From Asterella californica (Eukaryota; Streptophyta; Marchantiopsida; Marchantiales; Aytoniaceae), in NCBI GenBank assembly GCA_036924285.1, contig JAYKYS010000001.1:44329501-44393500 (forward strand): a stretch of DNA of 64,000 bases. The letters run 5' to 3'. Shown here piece by piece: positions 24,645-35,284 of this stretch. The first letter of the stretch is position 1, and each line of letters opens with the position of its first letter. A model generated the notes under the pieces. It made no database searches. It was not told the DNA's origin and saw nothing but the letters and a program-made list of their open reading frames with translations. The position numbers and the translations under genes were made by a program.

Positions 24645-25672
24645 TTGAAGTATCTCAGATCAAGCTGATCTTTTGTCAGTAAGATATATGTAGCATATAC
24701 ATCATATTGATCTAATTTCAGCTCGTTCTGAGATGATCGAGAAAACCGCAAACGCGGTTTTTAAAGCATCTCAGATCCTTTTCTTTTAGAGCATTTTGTA
24801 AAAGAAGATGACTTCTCAAGTATCTTAGAACGGCACGAAATTCTATCAGTATGATATACATAGCATATACATCATATTCTCAATATTTCATCTCCTTCTG
24901 ACATGGTTGAGAAAACCGCAAACACTACAGACAGGCCATTTGGGGTACTTTCGAGACCATTATGTAAAAGAAGACGACTTCTCAAGTATCTCAGAACGAC
25001 ATGAAATTTTGTCAGTAAGATATAAATAACATATAAATCATATTCTCAAAATTGCAGCTCCTTCTGACATGGTTAAAAATACCGCAAACGCTACAGACAA
25101 CCCATTTGGGGTACCTTTGAGACCATTATGTAAAAGAAGATGACTTCTCAAATATCTCAGAACGACATGAAATTCTGTCAGCAAGATATACATAGCATAT
25201 AAATCATCATATCAAAATTTCAGCTCCTTCTGACATGGTTGAAAAAACCGCAAACGCTACACACAACCCATTTGAGGTACCTTTGAGATCATTATGTAAA
25301 AGAAGACGACTTCTCAAGTATCTCAGAACGACATGAAATTCTGTCAGTAAGATATAAATAACATATAAATCATATTCTCAAAATTGCAGCTCATTCTGAC
25401 ATGGTTGAAAAAACCACAAACGCTACAGACAACCCATTTGAGGTACCTTTGAGACCATTATGTAAAAGAAGACGATTTCTCAAGTATCTCAGAACGACAC
25501 GAAATTCTGTCAATAAGATACACATAGCATATGCATCATATTCTCAAAATTTCAACTCGTTCTGACATGTTCGAAAAAACCACAAACACTAAGGACAACC
25601 CATTTGGGGTACCTTTGAGATCATTCTGTAAAAGAAGATGACTTCTCAAGTATCTCAAAACGACACGAAATC
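24645..25672. repeat. Satellite array, 166-bp unit, about 6 copies
   Basis: The word ACTTCTCAAG(T/A)TATCTCAGAACG or a close variant starts at 24811, 24977, 25143, 25309, 25475 and 25641, exactly 166 bp apart each time. A more diverged unit precedes them at about 24645. Each unit carries a CATATAAATCAT-type A+T-rich core and an AAAACCGCAAACGC segment. The array sits near the centre of the large inverted repeat within the MULE. 166 bp is close to one nucleosome. Confidence 0.95.
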
Positions 25673-26720
25673 CGGTTTAGGCAGATCCTTCTAATTCAAA
25701 ATAATTTTCCATTGACTTTAACAAGACCTTTAGGTTTTAAGGAATAAGTGAAAGTAATAAGGAAGAAAAAGGAGACCATTGTTCTACTTAAGAAACGGTT
25801 ACATTTTGCTTTTCTGGGAGCATGTATATTCACTTCTTCCATGTTAAGAAGGAGGAGATATATGTCTAATTTTAATATTAAAATAAATTTATTAAAAGTC
25901 CTTTAGTATTATTTAATTACTAAAATTTTTTTCTTGGAAGATTTAGATTATAAATTAAAAAATATCTAGATCAACTTATCTTAAATATTATTCTTATAGT
26001 AAACTCAGGGCCGTTCTGTACTTTGACTTACAGTTTTTTTAGTCATTAGCGACTAAGTGTAACATCGATAATGAAGTTAGTTTATTTGAAATAGAATTAT
26101 TTCATTTAAAAAAATTAAATTAAAATTAGAAGTAGAAGTATAACTTTAGAATAATTCTCACTTTATCGCCCTTCATGGTAATCAGTAGTTCACATTGGTT
26201 TTTGTGGATTTGATCAGGTATACAATTATTAATGCTTGTCCCACTAGCGTCGCCACTGTTAAGTAGTTTAAGTCTCATAGTTATTACAAAAAATTTTCTT
26301 AACACATTATTTGTACTCCATAAAATCATACACCGACAAGCACCCTTGAATCCCAATTTACCGTCTTTGATCAGCTAACATCAGTCCATCAAAGAATTCG
26401 TCCAACGATGGTTCTAGGTCCTCGAGAGTGTATTTTATGTACTTTTGTGGGTTGTTTCCTTTCTCCATAATTGAACTGCAAACCACCGACCTGAGTAAGT
26501 AACATATATTGCAACCGTTTCTAAGGGACTAAACTTTACTAAGGGACTAAACTTTACTAGTAACTTCAAGACTACAAACTGTTCCGGGCTAGTGGGTTAC
26601 AACATTGGATTATACTCATTACACTCAACACTTGGATCTTTTTCACGGATACGGGGTCACAAAACTTGCATGAATACTCTTATACGGAAGTCCAAACTTC
26701 CGTATGAGAGTAATTTAAGA
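25670..26720 (-). repeat. Right arm of large inverted repeat in MULE
   Basis: Reverse-complement partner of 22204-23495 plus 24066-24165. It contains a small internal direct repeat (AGGGACTAAACTTTACTA twice near 26525-26560) that is not in the left arm. Arm-to-arm identity is high but imperfect, so the duplication is not brand new. Confidence 0.85.
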
Positions 26721-26755
26721 GATGACAAACCGTACTTTATATCCATGTTTCCATT

Positions 26756-27045
26756 CTCCAGAAACTATGATATACTTTATAGTATATTATAATATACTAT
26801 ATATACTATATATCATATATTTATATCATATATCATATCATATTAAGATTATATGATATGATATTATCATATTAATAATAATATCATCATATAATAATGA
26901 TGATATTATAATCATCATAATAAGGTGATAAACGCTTTTCATCGTATTATCACCTTATTATGATGAAGGTGATAATAAGGTGATAAGCATGAAATGATGA
27001 TGAAAAAGCGATGAAAAAGCATCCCTCCTGCTTTTTCATCGTAAA
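26756..27045. repeat. A+T-rich palindrome cluster with two perfect hairpins
   Basis: A run of TATA, ATCAT and AATGATG palindromic words ends in two perfect stem-loops. One has 19-bp arms 26913-26931 and 26947-26965 with a 15-nt loop. The other has 13-bp arms 27009-27021 and 27029-27041 with loop TCCCTCC. It directly adjoins the right arm of the large inverted repeat. Confidence 0.85.
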
Positions 27046-27053
27046 GGTGTGTC

Positions 27054-27499
27054 TCATGCCGACAAGTAATAGGCAATTAGGCTCATGCTGTGCAAGGGCA
27101 GCAGCATACGGCTGCAGAAAGCCCCACAGCGGAGAACACTGTCCTTTTTTGCGGGCATGATAGGCCGGGGTCCATTCATATAATCCAGACCAACACTCTT
27201 GATAGGCTTCTTCCTCTTCTGTTCTGATAAGTAATCCGCAAGGAGGGCCTTGCTTACCTGAGAAATGATAGTTCCACGTAAGTCACACCGAATATCATCC
27301 ACATTAAACTGCTCTATGCAAGACAGCAGCCAATGTCTGTAGGTATATACTTTCCCATATTGTTAGAGATCTCCCTACTTAGATGGAAGAATTTCTCAGC
27401 GAACATACATTTGACACTACACAGCGGCGAGAAGCCGCTGCCTCTTTCTGCCTCTTTCTTGCAGGCTAGTTCTTCACAGATTCTACAACTGCCTAGCAT
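27054..27499 (-). pseudogene. Exon-like fragments in MULE, unrecognised
   Basis: Two minus-strand frames (27314-27499 and 27054-27302) look coding. The first has a Cys pattern CRIC, then CKK and PLCSVKC, compatible with a small zinc-binding domain. The second continues from upstream sequence reading WLLSCIEQFNVDDIR into a basic segment. They are in different frames, so either a short intron or a frameshift separates them. I do not recognise the source gene. Same strand as the transposase and the Derlin fragment. Confidence 0.35.
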
Positions 27500-27780
27500 T
27501 TAGTCGTAAGCACCACACCCCACCCATTATGTAGAAACGGCTATATATGTCTAAGTCACACCTATATAAGATTTATCGGCCGAAGGCTATACAAATCTCA
27601 TCCTGAGCACTGCAACTTGAGCACCACGAGTCTGAGTGATGTACATGTGTGTCCTAAACGCTCCGCTGAACCTACTTACAACATGTAAGAATGTAAAAAA
27701 CACACCTTCAGGTCAGTGATAAAGTTCTCAGTCCTGGTTGAGTCTATAACTGCGACCTGTGAAAACTCTTCCGCTTGCAG

Positions 27781-27911
27781 CTGGAGGTGGCGGGGTTGCT
27801 GTAGTGGAAGAACTCGCCGGCCTTAAGAGCGGGTACTTGGCTACCAGAGTATTTCTGCAGGACTTGGTCAAGGGAACCAGCTCAAACCTGGACGACTATA
27901 GCACCTTACAG
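27781..27911 (+). CDS. Possible captured exon, plus strand
   Basis: 131 bp between a CTTGCAG acceptor and a CAG-GTACCT donor. The open frame reads a glycine-rich start then VVEELAGLKSGYLATRVF. Orientation is opposite to the neighbouring Derlin fragment. No family recognised; chance is possible. Confidence 0.25.
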
Positions 27912-28083
27912 GTACCTTACATCGGGATACCGGAGGGTAACTTCAAACGACAAGTTGCCTGAACACAATGCAAGATCTGGACATTCACATCTCGACGAAA
28001 GAAGATTACTAAACATCTGTACAGAAGCCACTGACTACAGATTAGACTGTGACTACAAATGGCGGTATACTACGAAAGAGAGA

Positions 28084-29085
28084 TCATGAAAGGATTGCAT
28101 AAGAAAACTTCTTATCGAATTTCAAGGAGTACGGATACATCCATCGAGGAGTCAGCAACAAATATCTCCCGGTGCTTCTTGGGTACAGAACCGTGAGAAA
28201 GTAGTACATATGACCGATAATAATGCCAAGCAGATCGGGAAGCAACGGTGCACCGAACATCGTATTCACTGCCAACAAAGCCCAAGGCAGGTAAAATCCC
28301 TACAGACAGAAAACTTAAGATGTTAGTGTCGCATGCCGTACGTGTGTAAGAAAAGCTTCAATCCAAAGAAAGACTTAGTTACTGAAAACGCGTCCAAGTA
28401 AGAAATGTGTCAACATGCTCACATCATAACGTCCGTAAATCCTTCCAAGGCAGTTACCTGTAACTGGACAAGTCCCATGATGTTTACTCTGGACGTCGCA
28501 AACTCCCGGCTCCACACATATAGTAACATGAAAACTAGACTGTTGCTCAAGAATGCTGTTCTCAACGGAGGTATGGCAAAGGTCAAGGCCTGAAACATTA
28601 CCATCAGAAGTAAGCAACTGGAGCGACTAACTTGGAGATGAAGATGAAACCCCTGACAAACTAGTGATGTGCATACATGATTTCAGCTAAAGGTAAAGCC
28701 TCCCTGAAGGCGGGGACAATTATGGCATAAGACAAATTAGCTCATGCGGGTACCAAATCAAACGACTGCTTCACGAGAAGAAGACACATTCGCAGAATTT
28801 TCAGAATAGTAATCACCAAAGCAGTGAACATTGTTGTGATGAACATGTATATGAAGTCGGCCGTTCGATTCTCGAAAGAAGCTCTCTCAAGTTGAACACC
28901 ATATCTAGCTCTGTTCTCCAGATAGAACGGTGAAATACGTTGGCCTCAAAAATATTCAACACGAAATCTTCCATACCGACTTAAAGTCTGCGCGAAAAAG
29001 CCCCGGAAATCCAAACTCGAGGGAAAACTTCCAGGGCCCATGTATGAACGGTTTTGTAAACAATATAAATAAGAAATACTCGTAA
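28084..29085 (-). CDS. Captured Derlin (DER1-like) gene, partial, with introns
   Basis: Derlins are ER-membrane rhomboid pseudoproteases that help retrotranslocate misfolded proteins in ER-associated degradation. Three exons are clear on the minus strand: 28817-28910 (RYGVQLE, then RTADF), 28458-28589 (FLSNSLVFMLLYVWSREF) and 28084-28299 (GFYLPWALLAVNTMFG, PDLLGIIIGHMYYFL, ending at TGA). Introns 28300-28457 and 28590-28816 have GT-AG ends and join exons in frame with the family consensus kept. A fourth exon at about 28977-29085 encodes the FS-EFGF segment. Its donor is ambiguous (GT at 28976 or 28980) and so is its frame. The GxxxG of transmembrane helix 6 is present; the family's WR motif is not found. 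A possible N-terminal exon lies near 29330-29400. The C-terminal tail is short. Intact introns mean DNA-level capture, not retroposition. Whether it is expressed is unknown. Confidence 0.85.
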
Positions 29086-29635
29086 TACAGAATCTGAAAT
29101 CGGTCGATCTAAACATCTAGGATTATCTAGTAGGACAATGATGAACAGAAGAGGGTGGTCCCGATGCAACTTTGCGAGGTACTTTTCGTTGATAGGTCCG
29201 AATGGACATGTGAGAGACAGGATAGAAAACAAGTGCACTAGAACGCTGCATAGCCATGACAACCTTACGAATTACGACTCATGCCTGCAAGCTTCTGCTT
29301 CATATAATTGTCACCTGAACATGAAGCACACCAAGCTCCACAAGTACCTCTTGCATAGCCAAGGTAGGAAGTTTCTTTCATGTCTAGCAATTAGCACTCA
29401 TCTCCATCCAAGGCAAAATTTATGTGCGGAACTAAAGCCGATACGATATCGCAATGAAGACTGAGGTGGGACCTCCTAGAGGTGCTTATAAATGGTGCGC
29501 ACCTACAAATCTATAACCAGTGCCTGTCGAAAAATACTGAAAAGCTGAACCCGCTTCTGACAGGCATAGTGAGTACATCTGACATAAAGGAAAGTGCTGC
29601 ATTCTCGTGAATGATGAATCTGAACAGCACTATGA

Positions 29636-32474
29636 CTAGAACAAAATGCTATCGTTAGAGAGCTGATCCTGAAAATCGTACTCACTATGTTGGTATAAGA
29701 AAGACTCAAAAATAGATTCTGCATGCGAATCTAAACTTTCATCAAATACTTCGTCACTAGAAATCTCTGTACATTCTTCGTGATCTGGAGCCAACTGTTG
29801 CATCTGTCCTCCGTCAGCTTCCCGAGATAGTGATCGTTCGCTTGAACCGGTAACATTCGAAACTTCGTGAGATGATGCTCCTTCCCCTGAACTTGAACGG
29901 TTCAAGAAATCTCGTGATGGACAAGTACGTTTGTTATGCCCAAGAGTTTTACATACTCCGCATCTTCGGCTATTTGGAAGTCGAGGAACTATTGGCTTTT
30001 TGGGATGCATTACCCTAACAGAAGCATTTTTCACAGTGGCTTCTTGTGGAGGATGACAATTCTCCATCGGATCATTATCGATAAGGATTTCAACCTCATA
30101 CACTCCTTTTCCTTGCAATCCAGCATTTGGGATCCTAACCACTCTATGTCTACCCTTACGCACAGCTTCGGGAGGAGGACCACATGTAAATCCCAACATC
30201 AAGTCATTCGTAACGAAAGGAGGTAAGGCTCTGCTATAGATGGTTCTACAGGACCTACTATACCATATTCGATTCATGTGCCGCATAGGATCCTTACCAA
30301 ATCTCTCGTCCCAACACATAGAGTGGCTGCACGGCCACTGCATTTCTTGAAATTCAAGACAGTCACATGATTGATTGTGGCCATGTCGAACTACAAACTG
30401 AGACTTTCCACCTTCTGTCTGTATAAGAGCAGACTCTGTATTGGAAGACAAACAAATCCATTTCCCTGCTTGTCTTTCATTCTCCTCAAAACGAGATTTG
30501 GAAAATGGAGTCAGGGTCTGATAAGTGCCACAAAGTTCTCTCCGTTTGTTAAATATCCGCATGATATAGTTCCATAGCAAACTACTCGGAATGGAGCGAA
30601 ATAGCGAATTGGCTTCAGCGCAGCATTCACGGACTCTGCAAGATTTGAAGAGACTTTGCCATATCTGGGTCTAGGAAAAGCCCAACGAGCCCATCTCTCC
30701 GGAGGTATCTGCCGAATGTAATCTGCCGCCTCTGCTCCCTTACGTCCAGATGCTTGCAAGTCATCTAATAGCAAATTGAACCTGTACGTGTAGAGAAACA
30801 AAAGCACATCATGAAAAATACAGAGAAAAGTGAAAACAGCACGAAAGTTCGAAATAACAAACGACAGGAAAGATTTGAGACTCACTTTTGCTCTTTTCGA
30901 GCATACACCGCTTTCTAAAACACATCTTCAGCTTCTTTTCCATATCGTGTACGCACATTCATGCGTATGTGCTGACAACAGTGACCGTGAATGTGTTTAC
31001 TGAACACAGATTCCACAGCACCACACAGCCCTTTGCAACGATCTGAAATAAAGACAATATCTTCTCCATCGATACTATCTATACTGCGACATAGATGTTC
31101 ACAAAACCATAGCCAATTCTCTTTGTCTTCACTATTACACACAGTAAATGCTAAAATGATGGACTGGTTGTTTCCATCTAAACAACTAGCTGTGAAGATT
31201 TGTGCAGGGTACTTCTTATTCTTGGTGTGACACGCATCAAGTGTCACGACCTTCTGAGCTTGAGCTAATGCGTATCGACTAGCAGAAGGACAGACAAATA
31301 CCCGTCTGAAAATATTAGAAATGGACCACTCATCCCAATCTACTAGACTATCCTCGTCAGTCTGCTTTATCAGTCTATACAAAGAAGGAATAGCATGAAA
31401 CGATCTACGCGTACCTCCTTGAATCCAATCTCTTACACGTTCTCTCATCCTGAGACACGGCTGATACTCTGTTTGTTTCCGGTATGTTTGTTGAAAATCA
31501 GTGACGAGCTTGCCTATAGCCGTGTTAGAGTCTAAAACGACTCGATTGCTCATCAACTTTACCAAAAACAGTGACTTCTTGTTAGGACCACGCCATAGAT
31601 GAGCATAAGTAGGACATGTATGAACTGTATTGCATACAGTTATTTTAATAATACCCGTGACCTCATTTCGAGATGCCCTTACTCTCCATTCGCATCTTAC
31701 AGGCTTCTCTTGTACCTCCTCAATATAGATATTTTTTCTTTTCTCATAATGTCCTTCCATCAACTCATCCTCTACATCCTTTGACAAAGCATTTTGATCG
31801 TAGAACACATATCGGGCTCTTTGTCCACAAGCACCAGCACCAGGTACTTTACGCTGTTTCCGTGGTCTTCTTGCGACTTCAAAAACATCACCATCTGGAA
31901 CAACATTCAGATCAGTCCCTCCTTCGACTGAAACTTGACTAGGCATTCTCTGTGTGAACTGATGAAAATTACGATGCTCCATGTCTGGATTGACATTCTC
32001 CTTTCTTACAGATCGAGCTACTGCATCCTCGGCCCACTTTCCTGTTCTACCAACCAGCGGTCGAATTTTGTGACCATATGTACATGTCCGCAAGCAGAAA
32101 TCACGATATGTTTTAGCTTTTTTGGAAGCTCTCTGATTCAAACAGCAGTAACAATCCACAGCAAACTGGAATTCTTGAAAACTGGAGAAGGTTGCACCCT
32201 GTTTTATCCTCGATGCTTCTATCTCAATTTCAACACATGTTTTTCCATCCAAGGAAAGCTCAGACTCTCCAGCACTTAACATCATTCTTCTCCATCTATG
32301 CCATGGAGTTTCTTGATCAAGAACACCACCTTCAGTTGCCGCTGGTACATTGAAATTACCATCCTCCAATTCTGGAAACCGGAGTTGATCAAAATCACCA
32401 CCCGTTCTATTTCCTGAATCAAACATGCCTTCGATATCTTCATCAAGTTCTCTCTCTCCACTCTCAGTTGTCAT
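29636..32474 (-). pseudogene. MULE transposase, interrupted
   Basis: Mutator-family DDE transposase, acting in the nucleus on the element's inverted ends. The first exon (32474 to 30886) encodes an N-terminal MuDR/FAR1-like DNA-binding region, then the catalytic core with Asp in VVTLDACHT (residue 413) and Asp in VFISDRCKG (478), followed by GHCCQHIRMN. Exon 2 supplies SNLAESVNAAL with the third acidic residue. The last part holds a SWIM zinc finger (CDC, then CSH) and a CCHC knuckle CGVCKTLGHNKRTC. A GTGAGT-ACAG intron (30782-30885) joins exons in frame. Damage: TAG at 30915-30917 just before the intron, and a frameshift near 30585 between SNLAES and the SWIM part. The order matches autonomous MULEs, so this was the element's own enzyme. 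Inferred non-functional as it stands. Confidence 0.92.
30782..30885 (-). other. Spliceosomal intron in MULE transposase
   Basis: 104 bp on the minus strand from donor GTGAGT (starting at 30885) to acceptor TACACGTACAG (ending at 30782). Splicing joins the codons for EQK to FNLLLDD in one frame across the gap, and the joined protein follows the expected spacing between the second Asp and the SNLAES Glu. Confidence 0.8.
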
Positions 32475-32739
32475 CGTGCAGAATTTGAACAGAAATTCAA
32501 TTAATCTCTGACACTTTGCTATGAAAACGTTCGAGTTCCATAGAACCTTTTCCCGCTCAGCACTGTGTTCGTCTGCTCCCTGATCTTTTCACTCTTTTCA
32601 CATCAACTCTTTCCCGCTCCCGCTCGTCATTGTTTTTGTCTTGGAGTCAGTCTGTTAAGTTGACAGGTTCTTCTAATATTTTTATATTAAGAACATCATA
32701 AGAACTTTCCCGGTACATCTTACGTGGAGGTTAACAGAA

Positions 32740-32819
32740 GGTTGACAAAGAAAGTTCTGAATTGTTAGGGTTGATTGAGTCGTGAAGTCGCTGGAGAGGG
32801 CTGACTAAGTAGATTTCTG
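32740..32819 (-). repeat. MULE right terminal inverted repeat
   Basis: Reverse-complement partner of 21294-21373 (78 of 80). The 9-bp target duplication CAAATAACA follows at 32820-32828. The transposase start lies about 270 bp inside, so its promoter is probably in or beside this repeat, as in other MULEs. Confidence 0.95.
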
Positions 32820-32878
32820 CAAATAACAAGAACTTGGACAGATAATCTTGCTCAACTATTGGTGGGGCGAACGATGAG

Positions 32879-33052
32879 ATGCAGAGCTATTTCACTTTAC
32901 CTAATGTTTTCGTCGAGGTTGCTCAGCTTGTAACTGGCGAATCTGCTGTAGGTAATCCAATATTCTCCACGTCTGGTACAGGAGTGATGTCCTCAGGAGC
33001 TTCTTTAGATGTCATCGCATCATCTAGCCCCGAGAATGAGTGTGTAGCGTAG
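32879..33052 (+). CDS. Short exon-like frame next to MULE insertion
   Basis: 57 codons from ATG at 32879 to TAG at 33050-33052, immediately outside the MULE. The product contains LPNVFVEVAQLVTGESAVG and a serine-rich end. The amino-acid use is convincingly protein-like, but no family is recognised. It could be the last exon of a host gene into which the MULE inserted; an in-frame stop occurs upstream, so an acceptor site such as the AG at 32877-32878 would be needed. Confidence 0.3.
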   Translation: MQSYFTLPNVFVEVAQLVTGESAVGNPIFSTSGTGVMSSGASLDVIASSSPENECVA

Positions 33053-33200
33053 GTAACACTACTTGCTATCGTAATGAGAACCTTCAACAAAACGTTCCAG
33101 ACTGTTTTTCAGATTCCACTTTGTTGTGGGTTAAATAGAGCGAACGTTCAGACGCGTATATGATGTTGTGACTGATCTTTCTCTGATGGTAGTTAGGTAC

Positions 33201-33451
33201 AGTTGGAAATGAACTACTGGTAGAATAGGCTAAGGCAAAACTCTAATTCACGACATAATGACAGTATGAGAGTGTGAGAGAGCTCCGCAAGAGAGTGTAA
33301 GCAGAACCAAGTAAATAGATTACTCAATAATGTACAATGACCTTGGGCTTGGATAATATACTCTTGGTCTTGGCCTTGGTGACCTTACGAATGGTCATCA
33401 CCTAATAACCTGAACATGTTACTGGAGGTATATTCACACTGTATTCTAACA
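33201..33451 (-). repeat. Copia I 3' LTR
   Basis: 251 bp; reads TGTTAGAATACAG at its minus-strand start. The end is mutated from ACA to ACT. It matches 43763-44013 over its whole length. Confidence 0.95.
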
Positions 33452-33460
33452 CTCCCACTC
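33452..33460 (-). promoter_or_regulatory. Copia I polypurine tract
   Basis: GAGTGGGAG on the minus strand lies directly against the 3' LTR, the position where plus-strand DNA synthesis is primed. Confidence 0.8.
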
Positions 33461-33486
33461 AGTAACAGTTTGGATAAAAATATTTA

Positions 33487-35284
33487 TCAGTTAGAAAACA
33501 TTCCTAGCTTTGGTAGTAGATAATCCAACTTGAGAGCTGGTAAGCTCTTTGTCAGAATATCTACAACTATGTTCTCAATAGGACAATATCTAACTTCTAT
33601 AACTTTTCCAATGACGTGATTTTTGATGAAGTGATATCGAATATCGATGTGCTTCGTACGGTCGTGGAACTTGCTAGTGTCGACAAGGGCCATCGCACTT
33701 TGGTTGTCACAATATGTAACAGTGGGCTCTTTGTCGTGCAATCTGACATCAGTCAGGAGCTGACGTAACCAGATTGTCTCTGAACAGCTCGTGCTAAGAG
33801 CTACATATTCTGCCTCTGTGCTTGACAGGACTACTGACTTCTGCTGATGGCTCCTCCAGAGTAGATGAAACAATGTCCTGATGTGAAACGTCTTGTCTCT
33901 GCATGTCCTCTCTAGTCAGCATCGGAATAACCGAACAAAGGGTAGGGCTAGGGTGACTGAGCATACTCAATGTATAAATTCAAAGTTCTCTTGATGTAAC
34001 AAAAAATCCGCTTCATAGCGGTAATGTGTCTAGGTCCAAGACTACTCATAAACTGAGAGAGTACACACTAATGGAATAAGACAAATCAAGACGAGTGCAT
34101 ACTGCGGTCCAATTAATAGAGCCAGCTGCACTCTGATAAGGATAACTATTACATAGCTTCTTTTCATCCTCAGTGACAGGAGAGTCATCCGAGGAAAGTT
34201 TCTCACCTGTGACTAGAGAGATGCTTACAGGTTTGCAGTTCTGTAAGCCAAACTGAAATAGTTTCTGTGTCAAATACAAAGTTTGACTAAGTCTGATAGT
34301 GCCAGAAGATGGATCACGGTTAATCTCAATGCTAAGGCAATGATGGACTGGACCGATGTCAGTCATTTTGAACCGTGATCTCAATTTCTCTTTTACATGG
34401 GATAGTAGAGCCTCACTGCTGCTGACAATCACAGTGTCATCCACGTAGAGGGCAAAGATGACGAAGTGGTGTTTCTGGTGCAAGTAGTAAACGTTTCCGT
34501 CTGCACCGGACTTAGCAAACCCAAGAGAAAGCAAGAATTTATCGATGATCAAGTATCATTCTCTTGATCATTGCTTAAGACCGTAGAGAGTCTTAAGCAA
34601 TCTGCATACTTGACTGCACCTTGCTATAGTCACTCCTTCCGGAACACACATGTATATTTCCTCGTTAAGTGTTCCATTCAGAAATGCAGTTTTAACATCC
34701 ATTTGATGTACATGTAGGTTATACTGGGCTGAGATGGCAAGGATGAGCCGTATTGACTGAATACGGACTATAGAGGAAAAAGTTTATGTGTAATCCAACC
34801 CGTAGATCTGAGTGAAACCACGAGCCACAAGTCTCACTTTATAACAAGCAATAGACCCATCAGTATTAAGTTTCAACTTAAAGGTCCATTTACATGTTAT
34901 CGGTCGGCGTCCTTGTGGCAAGTCGGTGAGCTTCCAAGTACCGTTAGATTCGTGAGAATCTAACTCCTCCTCTATTGCTCTTCTCCACTGATCGGCATCA
35001 GGAGAAGATACTACTTCTGTGTAAAAAACAGGTTCTATTGGCACAGGTTTGAGAGTTATCATCAATGCACGCTTGGTGTTCTTCCGAGACTTCGGGATCA
35101 GCGATGAAGGGTCATAGCCTTCATCTGGGTTCCGTTGTGGAGGAATTGAATGTCGAGATGATCGTCTCAGTGGAGGCGGTGCTGAGAAATCCAATGGAGG
35201 AAAGGAGGACTCGTTGTGGATAGGACCAGAAACTCGTGGTGAGCGTGGTGATGTGCGCCGAAAGTAAGGATGACGTGGGCTCAA
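33487..35284 (-). pseudogene. Copia I reverse transcriptase and RNase H, broken
   Basis: Three open segments on the minus strand: 35284-34784 (linker then RVT_2 start, with CKWTFKLKLNTDGSIACYK and LVARGFTQ), 34552-34046 (palm region with catalytic YVDD) and 33873-33487 (RNase H end with STEAEYVALS, CDNQSA and TKHIDIRYHFIK). Stops and frameshifts separate them, including a lost stretch after VCTRLDLSY. The order and spacing match the copia C-terminal polyprotein, which makes and trims the cDNA in virus-like particles. No longer translatable as one chain. Confidence 0.92.

Larger units (their letters stand above)
21294..32819 (-). mobile_element. Complete Mutator-like element (MULE), 11.5 kb
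   Basis: The ends form 80-bp terminal inverted repeats (21294-21373 and 32740-32819, 78 of 80 identical) starting CAGAAATCTAC. Both are flanked by the perfect 9-bp direct repeat CAAATAACA (21285-21293 and 32820-32828), the target-duplication length typical of Mutator elements. A MULE transposase on the minus strand fills the right quarter (29636-32474). The rest is cargo: a Derlin gene fragment (28084-29085), other exon-like fragments, a large inverted repeat (22204-26720) with a satellite core, and A+T-rich palindromes. Near-identical ends and an undamaged target duplication point to fairly recent movement. Since the resident transposase is broken, the last move may have used enzyme from elsewhere, or the damage came later. 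Confidence 0.95.

Noticed and set aside
24645..25672. CRISPR-like array
   Set aside because: Units are full-length tandem copies of 166 bp without unique spacers and lie in a eukaryotic transposon.
22204..26720. The large inverted repeat as the true ends of a separate transposon inserted in the MULE
   Set aside because: Arms do not begin with matching terminal motifs and no target duplication flanks 22204 and 26720; inverted duplication of captured DNA fits better.
30371..32279. Plus-strand open frames across the MULE transposase
   Set aside because: They are antisense shadows of the transposase and lack recognisable domains.
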